Assembly: GCA_025938035.1 (NCBI GenBank)
Contig: JAICQE010000198.1
Coordinates: 1-7,177 of the forward strand
Length of the DNA stretch: 7,177 bases
Reading direction: 5' to 3'
Source of the DNA: Vicinamibacteria bacterium
GTDB lineage: Bacteria > Acidobacteriota > Vicinamibacteria > Vicinamibacterales > UBA2999
This document shows, one piece after another, positions 1 to 6,222 of this stretch (within the stretch, counting starts at the first letter, position 1; every line of letters starts with the position of its first letter). The notes beneath the pieces are model-generated. The model did not search any database. It worked only from the letters and a program-made list of their open reading frames with translations, and was not told where the DNA came from. The translations under genes and the position numbers were made by a program.

Positions 1-103
1 CGGCGGCGTAGAGTTCGAGGTTCCGCGGTTCGTCGAGGACGCGCTCGCCGAGCGCGTCCCGCAGTTGATGTACGAAGCCTTCAGGAAGCGGATGCGCCGT
101 CAG
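1..103 (-). CDS. Probable FAD-linked oxidase (GlcD-like), N-terminal fragment
   Basis: Partial gene leaving the window at the left edge; only 34 codons are visible. The peptide contains PLPEGFVHQL, then RDALGERVLDEP, then LELYAA. This resembles the N-terminus of FAD_binding_4 oxidases such as glycolate oxidase subunit GlcD or D-lactate dehydrogenase, where a short helix is followed by an L..ALG..RVL.DP..L..Y pattern before the FAD domain. Known members oxidise 2-hydroxy acids using FAD. The frame has no ATG, GTG or TTG between its upstream stop and this peptide. The best start I can find is CTG at 103-101, which overlaps the TGA of the upstream aminotransferase as CTGA, so translational coupling is likely. 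A GTG or ATG lost through a sequencing error is the alternative. The family call rests on a short, weakly conserved segment. Confidence 0.45.
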   Translation of the reverse strand, partial: MTAHPLPEGFVHQLRDALGERVLDEPRNLELYAA

Positions 104-1299
104 CGTGCGCTCGCCTTTGCCGGTTGCAGCGAGTCGGCAAACCGCAGCATGCGGTCGGCGCCCTCACGCAGCCGTTCCATCGACGTCGCATAGGAGATGC
201 GCAGATAGCCCGGCGCGTCGAACGCTTCGCCCGGGGTGACGACGACGTGCTCCTTCTCGAGCAGCTGCGAGGCAAATTCCAGCGACGAACTGACGCGATC
301 CGTCAGCAGACCGCTGATATTCGGGAACAGATAGAACGCGCCCTTCGGCTTCAGGCACTGAATCGCGGGGTTCGCGGTCAGCCAGCCGTGGATGCTGTCG
401 CGGCGGCGGCGGAACTCGTCGCGCATCGTGGCAACGGGCTGCTGCGATCCCGTCAGCGCGGCGACCATTGCCTTCTGCGTCACCGACGTGATGTTCGACG
501 TCGTCTGTCCCTGAATGGTGTTGAAGATCTTCGTCAGGCTGGCAGGCGCAATCGTCCACCCTGCCCGCCACCCGGTCATGGCGTACGCCTTCGAGGCGGA
601 GCACGCCAGCACGGTCCGGTCGCGGTGGCGATCGAACAGCACCTTCGGCAGGTTGTGCGGCACGTCTTCATAAATCAGGTGCTCGTAGCACAGATCCACG
701 ACGATCCAGATGCCCCGCTTCGCGGCAGCATCGGCAATCGCGGCAGCGGCCGCTTCGTCGATCAGCGCACCCGTCGGGTTGTTCGGGGTGTTGAGAATGA
801 TCGCCTTGGTCTTCGGCGTGATGGCAGCGAGCACCTTATCCGCATGAACGGCGAACGAGTCCTGCCAGTTGGTGTGAACAATGACCGGCGTGGCCTCGAC
901 CAGCTTGACCTGTTCGGGGATCGTCGGCCAGAACGGCGCGTGCGTGATGACCTCGTCGCCCTTGTTGAGCAGTGCCAGCGCCGCGTTGAACAGCGCCTGT
1001 TTGCCGCCGAACGTCATCAGGACCTCGGCCGGCGTCACGCCGATACCGTAGTCCTCCTTGTATCGCGCGCAGATCGCTTCCCGCAGCTCCGGAATTCCCG
1101 CCACTGCGGTATAGCGCGTGAAGTTCTGGTCGAGCGCGTCCTTCGCCGCCTCCTTGATGTGGTCCGGGGTCGGAAAATCCGGCTCGCCGACGCTGAAGTC
1201 CACGACGTCGTGTCCGGCGCGGCGAAGCCGTTCGGCTTCGGCGGCCACTTTCATGGTGGCCGATTCGGAGACCTGCGCTAACCGTTCTGCGAACATCAC
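100..1299 (-). CDS. Class I/II pyridoxal-phosphate aminotransferase, aspartate type
   Basis: A 399-residue fold-type I aminotransferase, probably a cytoplasmic class Ib aspartate/prephenate aminotransferase that moves amino groups between aspartate or a related acid and 2-oxoglutarate. Visible landmarks in order: SVGEPDF near residues 36-42, GGKQALFN at 98-105, NTPNNPTG at 170-177, D202 and Y205 for cofactor binding, the Schiff-base lysine K237 in SASKAYAMTGWRAGW, and R367 in LRISYATS for the substrate alpha-carboxylate. In the Thermus family member the lysine of GGKQ contacts the distal carboxylate, so K100 favours an acidic substrate. The usual D-E-I-Y around the cofactor aspartate reads D-L-C-Y here. 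Two starts are possible, GTG at 1299 and the adjacent ATG at 1296. AAGGAG at 1313-1308 lies 8 bases before GTG and 11 before ATG, which slightly favours GTG. The gene lies 18 bases after coaD. Family is certain; exact substrate is not. Confidence 0.93.
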   Translation of the reverse strand: MMFAERLAQVSESATMKVAAEAERLRRAGHDVVDFSVGEPDFPTPDHIKEAAKDALDQNFTRYTAVAGIPELREAICARYKEDYGIGVTPAEVLMTFGGKQALFNAALALLNKGDEVITHAPFWPTIPEQVKLVEATPVIVHTNWQDSFAVHADKVLAAITPKTKAIILNTPNNPTGALIDEAAAAAIADAAAKRGIWIVVDLCYEHLIYEDVPHNLPKVLFDRHRDRTVLACSASKAYAMTGWRAGWTIAPASLTKIFNTIQGQTTSNITSVTQKAMVAALTGSQQPVATMRDEFRRRRDSIHGWLTANPAIQCLKPKGAFYLFPNISGLLTDRVSSSLEFASQLLEKEHVVVTPGEAFDAPGYLRISYATSMERLREGADRMLRFADSLQPAKASAR

Positions 1300-1307
1300 C
1301 CTAGTCT

Positions 1308-1313
1308 CTCCTT
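1308..1313 (-). promoter_or_regulatory. Shine-Dalgarno site of the aminotransferase gene
   Basis: AAGGAG on the minus strand, within the 18 bases between the coaD stop (TAA, 1320-1318) and the aminotransferase start. It is the strongest ribosome-binding site among the minus-strand genes, with 8 bases to the GTG and 11 to the ATG. It indicates that the aminotransferase initiates on its own rather than only through coupling to coaD. Confidence 0.7.
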
Positions 1314-1317
1314 GGGC

Positions 1318-1845
1318 TTACGCCCCCTGGACTCCTACTCCCTGCTTCTTCCGCATCCACTCTTCGACGATCGGCGGCACCAGGCCGCGGACTTCCCCAC
1401 CGAGACTGAAGACCTCTTTGATCAGCCGCGAGCTCAGATACGTGTACTGCTCGGCCGGCATCATGAACACCGTTTCGAGCGTCGGCTCGAGGTGGCGGTT
1501 CATCAAGGCCATCTGGAATTCGTACTCGAAGTCCGACACCGCTCGAAGACCACGCACGATCGCGCTGGCCCGCTTGCGCCGGGCGTAGTCGACGAGAAGC
1601 CCGGCGAAGGTGTCGACCTCGACGTTCGGATACTCGCGAAACACCTGGCGAATGATCTCGACGCGCTCCGGCGGCGTGAAGAGCGGGTTCTTCTCCGGAT
1701 TCACGAGCACGGCGATCAGCACCCGCTCGAACAGATGGGCACTGCGCAGCACGATGTCGACGTGCCCGTTGGTCAGCGGGTCGAATGACCCGGGAAAGAG
1801 CGCCAGCCGCCCGGTCGGCGGATCATCCCTGCGATCGAATGGCAT
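1318..1845 (-). CDS. coaD: Phosphopantetheine adenylyltransferase
   Basis: CoaD transfers AMP from ATP to 4'-phosphopantetheine to make dephospho-CoA, the penultimate step of coenzyme A synthesis, in the cytoplasm. The protein is a nucleotidyltransferase of the T/HxGH class: PGSFDPLTNGH spans residues 18-28 with the catalytic-type H28. NPEKNPLFTPPERV (49-62) carries the conserved lysine, VRGLRAVSDFEYE (97-109) the two arginines of the ATP site, and YLSSRLIKEV (136-145) the ISSS.(V/I)KE-like motif. At 175 residues it is slightly longer than the usual 160 or so. About 10 extra residues precede the first strand, and a C-terminal tail follows VPPIVEEWM. The ATG at 1845 is the only standard start before the first motif, and AGGA lies 7 bases upstream. 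It lies between rsmD and the aminotransferase in the same operon; rsmD-coaD neighbourhood is common in bacteria. Confidence 0.97.
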   Translation of the reverse strand: MPFDRRDDPPTGRLALFPGSFDPLTNGHVDIVLRSAHLFERVLIAVLVNPEKNPLFTPPERVEIIRQVFREYPNVEVDTFAGLLVDYARRKRASAIVRGLRAVSDFEYEFQMALMNRHLEPTLETVFMMPAEQYTYLSSRLIKEVFSLGGEVRGLVPPIVEEWMRKKQGVGVQGA

Positions 1846-1874
1846 CTGCAGATCCTGATTTTAAGCTGATGGCA

Positions 1875-1887
1875 CCCCCGGAGGGGG
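1875..1887 (-). other. Short GC hairpin between rsmD and coaD
   Basis: The 44-base gap between the rsmD stop (TAG, 1892-1890) and the coaD start contains five C and five G separated by a three-base spacer. It would form a small, very GC-rich hairpin in the transcript. No T-run follows in the direction of transcription, so it does not qualify as an intrinsic terminator. It might act as a processing or attenuation structure, or be without function. Confidence 0.3.
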
Positions 1888-1889
1888 CC

Positions 1890-2426
1890 CTATGAGACCG
1901 ACCGGGTGAAAAAGGTGAGCGTGCTGTCGCCGGACTTCACGTCGCGAATGCGCGTCAGCGTTGGGGGAACCGCCGGCTCGCGGCGCGTGGGACGTTCCAG
2001 GACCACCAGGCCTCCGGGCGTCAGCGCCCCGGCGGCTGCGTCGAGCGCCTCGTAGCTGTCGTGGCCGTACGGCGGGTCGAGCCAGATCACGTCGAACGCC
2101 GCGGTGTGTCTCCGCAGCACCGTCGCGACGTCGCCGGTCTCGATCGTCACGTCCGCCGCCGCGCCGCAGGCGCTGACGTTGGCTGCGGTCAGGGCGGCCG
2201 CGCGGCGATCGTTATCGACGAACGTGACGTGGGCAGCGCCCCGGCTGAGCGCTTCGACGCCGACGGCTCCGGTTCCGGCGAAGCCATCGACGACTCGCGC
2301 GCCCTCGATGCGCGCCGCGAGGATGTTGAAGAGCGTCTCGCGAAGCTTGTCCGAGGTTGGCCGCAGCCCTTCCCATGTTGGAGGTTTCAGTCGCCTTCCC
2401 TTGAATCGACCGGCGATCACCCGCAT
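1890..2426 (-). CDS. rsmD: 16S rRNA (guanine(966)-N2)-methyltransferase
   Basis: RsmD methylates N2 of G966 in 16S rRNA within the 30S subunit, using S-adenosylmethionine. The 178-residue protein starts with the characteristic MRVIAGRFKGRRL and continues with RPTSDKLRETLFN (22-34). Both are diagnostic of the family. SAM-binding motif I is DGFAGTGAVGVEALSRGA (47-64), the acidic end of strand 2 is VDND (70-73), and the catalytic DPPY is at 117-120. The length is close to the 198 residues of the E. coli enzyme. The ATG at 2426 begins seven bases after the recG stop, with GGGGTGA overlapping that stop as a plausible ribosome-binding site, so translation is probably coupled to recG. It is followed after 44 bases by coaD. 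Confidence 0.96.
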   Translation of the reverse strand: MRVIAGRFKGRRLKPPTWEGLRPTSDKLRETLFNILAARIEGARVVDGFAGTGAVGVEALSRGAAHVTFVDNDRRAAALTAANVSACGAAADVTIETGDVATVLRRHTAAFDVIWLDPPYGHDSYEALDAAAGALTPGGLVVLERPTRREPAVPPTLTRIRDVKSGDSTLTFFTRSVS

Positions 2427-2433
2427 TGAACCG

Positions 2434-4536
2434 TCACCCCACCTCGATCAGCCCGAACTGATCCTGCCAGCGCTCCTGCACGAACGACATCAACGCGGGC
2501 GTGAGACCGCCGGACTCGACCAGGTGCCGCGCTTCGCGGTGCGCGTCCTCCATGAGGTCGCGGTCGCGGACCAGGTCGCCGGTGCGGAGCCTGGGCATCC
2601 CCGACTGCCGCGTTCCGAAGAAGTCGCCCGGGCCGCGCAGCTCGAGATCCCGTTCTGCGATGACGAACCCGTCGCTCGTAGCGGACATGGCTTTCAGCCG
2701 CTCCCTCGCGTCGTCCGTCCATGGCGCCTGGTACAGCAGAATGCAGTGCGATTCCCACGGTCCGCGGCCGACGCGTCCGCGCAGCTGATGGAGCTGGGAG
2801 AGGCCGAAGCGTTCGGCGTGCTCGACGACCATGATCGACGCGTTCGGCACGTCCACCCCTACCTCGACGACGGTCGTCGAGACGAGAATGTGCAGCTGCC
2901 CCTGCGCGAACGCGTGCATCACGCGCTCCTTCGCCTCGTCTTTCATGCGTCCGTGCAGCAGCGCCACGCGATACGCGGGAAACACGTCCGCCTGCAGGTG
3001 GTCCGCCATTTCGGTGGCGGACTTGAGATCGATCTTCTCGGACTCCTCGATCAGCGGATAGATGATGTACGCCTGCCGGCCGGCGTCGAGCTGCTCGCGA
3101 ATCAGCTGATAGATCTCGTCGCGCCGCGATTCCGGCTTGACCCAGGTGCGAACCGGCTTCCGGCCCGGCGGCAAGTCCGTAATCTTCGACACATCCAGCT
3201 CGCTGTAGTCGGTCAGCGCCAGCGTTCGCGGGATTGGCGTCGCCGTCATCAGGAGCACGTCCGGACGCAGCCCCTTGGCGCGCAGCGCTGCGCGCTGCGC
3301 CACGCCGAATCGATGCTGCTCGTCGATGACGACCAGTCCGAGCTTGTGGAATTTGATCTTCTCCTGCACCAGCGCATGGGTGCCGACGACCAGATGGGTC
3401 GTGCCGCGTTCGATGTGCGACAGCAGCGTGTGCTTGTGCAGTCCGGGAGTGCTGCCGGTCAGCAGATCCACACGGAAGCGCGATGAGGCCAGCAGCCGCG
3501 CGATGTTGCCGTAGTGCTGGGCCGCCAGGATCTCCGTCGGCGCCATGAATGCCACCTGCAGGCCGTTCTCCATGGCGACGATTGCCGCCAGCAGCGCAAC
3601 GATCGTCTTGCCGGCACCGACGTCGCCCTGCAGCAGCCGATGCATCGGCGGCGGGCGGAGCATGTCGTCGACGATCTCCTTGAGCGAGCTTTTCTGTCCC
3701 GCCGTGAGCTTGAACGGCAGCACCGCAGCCGCCGAGGCGCGAATCCGGTCGTCCACCTTCGGCACAAACGGCTTCAGCTCGATGCTCCCGGCCTGCCGCC
3801 GCCACGCGTGCCCCAACTGGTAGAGGAAGAACTCTTCGAAGATCAGCCGGCGCTGCGCCGGCGTGCGGAACGCGTTCAGCGTGGCGACCGATTCTTCGTT
3901 CGGCGGAAAATGTGCGGCTTCGAGCGCGACGCGGCGCGGCGCAAGGGCCGCGCGCCGGCGCAGTTCCTCGGGTAGCGCATCCGGTATGTCCTGCGGGAGA
4001 AGGTCGAGCGCCTGCCGGACGAGCCGCCGCTGCATGTTCGGCGTCACGGTGCCGCTCTTCTCGTAGAACGGGACAATCCGTCCGGTGTGGATGCTGCCGA
4101 GCGAATCTCCGGCGCCGTCGCCGGACACGATCTCGTATTCGGGATTCATGAAGTGGAGTCCCGACGAATCGAGCTTCACGTCCCCGAAGACGACGATCTG
4201 CAGGTGCGGCTTGAGGATGTCGGCGAGGAACGCCTGGTTCATCCACGTGCACCGGATGGCGCCGCTCGAATCGCCGAGCACGACGTGAAAGATCCGGAAC
4301 CCGCGGCGGCGGGTCGTTGCCAGGTTGGCCGACTTGATGTCGCCGAGAACGGCGGCCTTCTGCCCGGGCCGCAGCGAGGCGATCGGCTGCATGCGGCTGC
4401 GGTCTTCGTAGCGGAACGGAAGGCGGTAGAGAAGGTCCTCGACGGTGACCAGGCCGGCGCGTTTCAGATCCGCGGCCTTGCGCGGGCCGACCCCTTTCAG
4501 GAACTGAAGCGGGGTGGCAAGAACGTCATCGCGCAC
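2434..4536 (-). CDS. recG: ATP-dependent DNA helicase RecG
   Basis: RecG is a superfamily 2 double-stranded DNA translocase that regresses stalled forks and migrates Holliday junctions. The 700-residue length matches the family (693 in E. coli). The N-terminal wedge/OB region opens with FLKGVGPRKAADL (12-24) and continues through LLYRLPFRYEDRS (35-47). The helicase core has Walker A GDVGAGKT (304-311), DEQH (405-408), TATPIPRT (431-438), TTVVEVGVDVPNA (554-566) and QLRGRVGRG (584-592). The C-terminal RGPGDFFGTRQSG (634-646) is the TRG region that couples ATP hydrolysis to DNA movement. The start is GTG at 4536, 14 bases after the upstream gene's stop, with GAGGG 11 bases before it. An ATG just inside is out of frame. 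All motifs are intact, so the enzyme should be active. It lies in one transcription unit with a secreted protein upstream and rsmD downstream. Confidence 0.98.
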   Translation of the reverse strand: MRDDVLATPLQFLKGVGPRKAADLKRAGLVTVEDLLYRLPFRYEDRSRMQPIASLRPGQKAAVLGDIKSANLATTRRRGFRIFHVVLGDSSGAIRCTWMNQAFLADILKPHLQIVVFGDVKLDSSGLHFMNPEYEIVSGDGAGDSLGSIHTGRIVPFYEKSGTVTPNMQRRLVRQALDLLPQDIPDALPEELRRRAALAPRRVALEAAHFPPNEESVATLNAFRTPAQRRLIFEEFFLYQLGHAWRRQAGSIELKPFVPKVDDRIRASAAAVLPFKLTAGQKSSLKEIVDDMLRPPPMHRLLQGDVGAGKTIVALLAAIVAMENGLQVAFMAPTEILAAQHYGNIARLLASSRFRVDLLTGSTPGLHKHTLLSHIERGTTHLVVGTHALVQEKIKFHKLGLVVIDEQHRFGVAQRAALRAKGLRPDVLLMTATPIPRTLALTDYSELDVSKITDLPPGRKPVRTWVKPESRRDEIYQLIREQLDAGRQAYIIYPLIEESEKIDLKSATEMADHLQADVFPAYRVALLHGRMKDEAKERVMHAFAQGQLHILVSTTVVEVGVDVPNASIMVVEHAERFGLSQLHQLRGRVGRGPWESHCILLYQAPWTDDARERLKAMSATSDGFVIAERDLELRGPGDFFGTRQSGMPRLRTGDLVRDRDLMEDAHREARHLVESGGLTPALMSFVQERWQDQFGLIEVG

Positions 4537-4550
4537 TCACAGCACCACCC

Positions 4551-5138
4551 TCATTGCATGATGAGGGCCTGCCCCTGGCCGACGTCGATCTGCTTGATGT
4601 TCGCGGGCAGCGCGAAGGGCTCGTCCAGCCGGATGCCGTTGGGCCGATCTTCGTTGCGCGTGTAGTGCGTGACGATTTCCTGGACGAGAAACTTCGGCAC
4701 CGGTACGCCGGAGATCTCCGCGGACTGCAGGTCGAACTGCCCGCGTCCGTCTTTCGTGCGCAGCACGCCGCTCAACGCGATCGGCATCGTGCCGCCAAGA
4801 AGCTTCCACAAGCCGGTGCGGCTCTTGGCGATGTCGTCGAGATCGACCGTCACGACGCCCAGCATCTTCCCGTTGCCGACTGCTGTGACCTTCGGATTCT
4901 TCACGCCGGCCGGCAGCAGGACCGGCGCCCGGTAGACGAACCACGAATTGACCTCGCCTTCCGTCACCGTGGTCCGGCGCGACGACTTGGGTGATTCCGC
5001 CGCATGCTGCTTGATGATGGCCAGCTTCTTGGCGAACGAGTCGGCCTGTGGCCGGGAGGTGTTGGCGGCCTCAGCCGTAACGAGCAAAGCCAGCAGCGCA
5101 CAGGAGGTGATGGCGGTGAAACGCAGGGAAACGCTCAT
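4551..5138 (-). CDS. Secreted or periplasmic protein of unknown function, first gene of the recG cluster
   Basis: A 195-residue protein I cannot assign to a named family. Residues 1-25 form a clear signal peptide: a short basic N-region, a hydrophobic stretch rich in A and L (8-20), and a probable signal peptidase I site after AEA near residue 24. There is no lipobox at the cleavage site. The mature part has alternating short hydrophobic and polar stretches that suggest a beta-rich fold. It contains VTEGEVNSWFVYRAP (58-72), a TE.E.NS type pattern, then GVVTVDLDDIAKS (94-106), GVPVPKFLVQEI (144-155), and ends with LPANIKQIDVGQG. This is loosely reminiscent of LmeA/DUF2993-like or DUF2140-like envelope proteins, but only weakly. 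The ATG at 5138 has GGGGGA 8 bases upstream. It is divergent from lexA and precedes recG by 14 bases. Coding status is firm; function is unknown. Confidence 0.85.
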   Translation of the reverse strand: MSVSLRFTAITSCALLALLVTAEAANTSRPQADSFAKKLAIIKQHAAESPKSSRRTTVTEGEVNSWFVYRAPVLLPAGVKNPKVTAVGNGKMLGVVTVDLDDIAKSRTGLWKLLGGTMPIALSGVLRTKDGRGQFDLQSAEISGVPVPKFLVQEIVTHYTRNEDRPNGIRLDEPFALPANIKQIDVGQGQALIMQ

Positions 5139-5173
5139 ATACGGAGTCCCCCAGGGGCCGGCTTTTGTGAGTC

Positions 5174-5205
5174 TAACAGGTTGTTCTTCGCCTTATGTTC
5201 GCATA
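5174..5205. promoter_or_regulatory. Candidate LexA operator region (unproven)
   Basis: Three overlapping structures lie on the lexA promoter: an AACA-GGT-TGTT inverted repeat (5175-5185), two direct GTTC copies at 5183-5186 and 5197-5200, and a TATG-TTCG-CATA palindrome at 5194-5205. The right half ATGTTCG matches the Gram-positive box half-site (GAAC-N4-GTTC), but the left half is absent. The spacing of the GTTC copies (10 bases between) does not match the alphaproteobacterial GTTC-N7-GTTC. Autoregulation is expected for lexA, so an operator should be here; which of these it is cannot be decided from one sequence. Confidence 0.3.
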
Positions 5206-5209
5206 TAGT
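5181..5209 (+). promoter_or_regulatory. Sigma70-type promoter of lexA
   Basis: TTGTTC (5181-5186, four of six matches to TTGACA) and TATAGT (5204-5209, five of six matches to TATAAT) are separated by exactly 17 bases. Transcription would start near 5216, giving a leader of about 70 bases before the lexA GTG. It is the best promoter match I found in the window. Its spacer is filled by the GTTC repeats and palindrome described as candidate operators, so a bound repressor would block RNA polymerase. Confidence 0.6.
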
Positions 5210-5272
5210 AGCGCCCGGCTCTGCTGATTACGCCACCACGGCGTATCCGGGTGCACACACGGACAACGCAGC

Positions 5273-5282
5273 GGAGGGAGGA
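5273..5282 (+). promoter_or_regulatory. Shine-Dalgarno site of lexA
   Basis: GGAGGGAGGA, a strong and partly duplicated ribosome-binding site ending 5 bases before the GTG at 5288. It decides the lexA start in favour of this GTG. Confidence 0.75.
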
Positions 5283-5287
5283 CTGCG

Positions 5288-5893
5288 GTGCTACCTCTGA
5301 CAAAACGACAGCGGGAAATCCTCGACTATCTCAACGAGTTCATCCAGCAGCACGGCTACGCGCCGAGCCTCGAGGAAATCGGCCGTCGCTTCAACCTGTC
5401 GTCGCTCGCAACCGTCCACAAGCATCTCACCAATCTGCAGGAAAAAGGATTCATTCGCCGGGCCTGGAACCGGAGCCGATCGGTTGAACTGGTGCCGGCC
5501 CGCACCGGTGGCCGGGCGCTCGACCTGCCGCTGCTCGGCTTCGTCGCCGCCGGCGCGCCGATCGAAGCCGTTCCCGGCACTGAAACCATTGCCGTGCCGG
5601 AAGCGCTGGCCGGCAAGCGCGACAGCTACGTGCTGCGCGTCAAGGGCGATTCGATGATCGACGAGCAGATCCGCGACGGCGATTTCGTCATCATCGAGGA
5701 CCGCAAGTCCGCCGATAACGGCGAAATGGTCATCGCGCTGGTTGGCGGCAGCGACGTCACCCTCAAGAAGATCTACCGGGAGAACGGGCGCGTCCGTCTC
5801 CAGCCCGCGAATCCGACGATGCAGCCGCTCTTCGTTGACCCGGACCAGGTGCAGGTACAGGGTGTCGTCGTCGGCGTTATGAGAAAGTACTAG
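5288..5893 (+). CDS. lexA: SOS-response repressor LexA (S24 peptidase)
   Basis: LexA represses DNA-damage genes and cuts itself when stimulated by RecA filaments. The 201-residue protein has an N-terminal winged helix-turn-helix: LTKRQREILDYLNEFI (4-19), then APSLEEIGRRFNLSSLATVHKHL in which TVHKHL (42-47) is the recognition-helix region. This resembles the Bacillus TVHGHL version more than the E. coli one. The C-terminal S24 domain has the cleavage site Ala88-Gly89 in GFVAAGAPIEA, the nucleophile S122 in VKGDSMID, and the general base K160 in DVTLKK. All parts needed for autocleavage are present. The start is GTG, set by GGAGGGAGGA five bases upstream. It is transcribed from the promoter at 5181-5209 and probably represses itself. 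The DUF3467 gene begins two bases after its TAG stop, so the two are co-translated. Confidence 0.98.
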   Translation: MLPLTKRQREILDYLNEFIQQHGYAPSLEEIGRRFNLSSLATVHKHLTNLQEKGFIRRAWNRSRSVELVPARTGGRALDLPLLGFVAAGAPIEAVPGTETIAVPEALAGKRDSYVLRVKGDSMIDEQIRDGDFVIIEDRKSADNGEMVIALVGGSDVTLKKIYRENGRVRLQPANPTMQPLFVDPDQVQVQGVVVGVMRKY

Positions 5894-5895
5894 GC

Positions 5896-6222
5896 ATGGC
5901 CGATCAACCGGAGCGCAAGCAGATCAACTTCACCATCGTTCCCGACGAGCACCCCAACGATCCGCGCACCTATGCGAACTTCTGCTCCATCGCGCACACA
6001 CCGTTCGATTTCACGCTGACGTTCTGCGAGGTGATGCCGCTCTCCGAGAAGGAACTGCGCGAAGCCGAAAGCGAGCACGTTGTCCGCGCGCCGGTGCGGG
6101 CGCGCGTTGTCGTGCCGGTTCAGTTCGTGCCAAATCTGATTACCGCGCTGCAGGAACACATGCGCGTCTTCTCGGAGACGTACACGAACGTCGGGTGGTC
6201 GAAGCAGGGGCCGATTCACTAA
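5896..6222 (+). CDS. DUF3467-family small protein
   Basis: A 108-residue cytoplasmic protein with no signal peptide or membrane segment. Its core matches the DUF3467 pattern as I remember it: YANFCSIAHTPFDFTLTF (26-43), a variable acidic linker, then VRARVVVPVQFVPNLITALQEHM (67-89), where the family has R(V/I)V(M/L)P followed by a helix with ALQEN. No biochemical role is established for the family as far as I know. The ATG at 5896 begins two bases after the lexA stop, so it depends on lexA transcription and very likely on coupled translation. It would therefore rise during DNA damage together with LexA. Its TAA stop (6220-6222) overlaps the first bases of the heptamer repeat array. Family assignment is good; any SOS role is inference from position. 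Confidence 0.85.
   Translation: MADQPERKQINFTIVPDEHPNDPRTYANFCSIAHTPFDFTLTFCEVMPLSEKELREAESEHVVRAPVRARVVVPVQFVPNLITALQEHMRVFSETYTNVGWSKQGPIH

Larger units (their letters stand above)
5139..5287. promoter_or_regulatory. Divergent intergenic control region between the recG cluster and lexA
   Basis: A 149-base gap between two divergent starts, and the only sizeable non-coding space on the left side of lexA. It must hold promoters for both gene clusters. A good plus-strand promoter is visible at 5181-5209. On the minus strand I find only weak -10-like strings (TACTAT, CATAAG) with no matching -35, so the promoter of the minus-strand cluster is unresolved. Because both would share this DNA, a repressor bound here could control both directions. 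Confidence 0.6.

Noticed and set aside
124..1281. Long plus-strand open frame (385 codons) opposite the aminotransferase
   Set aside because: It mirrors the aminotransferase, is full of arginine and has no recognisable domain. High GC content keeps antisense frames open.
1312..1788. Plus-strand open frame opposite coaD
   Set aside because: Antisense shadow of coaD; no ribosome-binding site and no family resemblance.
2104..3486. Plus-strand open frame of 460 codons opposite rsmD and recG
   Set aside because: Antisense shadow with low-complexity composition, spanning two well-supported genes on the other strand.
2417..4252. Minus-strand open frame of 611 codons overlapping recG
   Set aside because: Shifted-frame shadow of recG: arginine/alanine-rich with no motif, while the recG frame has every helicase motif.
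5183..5200. Alphaproteobacterial LexA box GTTC-N7-GTTC
   Set aside because: The two GTTC copies are separated by 10 bases, not 7, so the known box is not met exactly.
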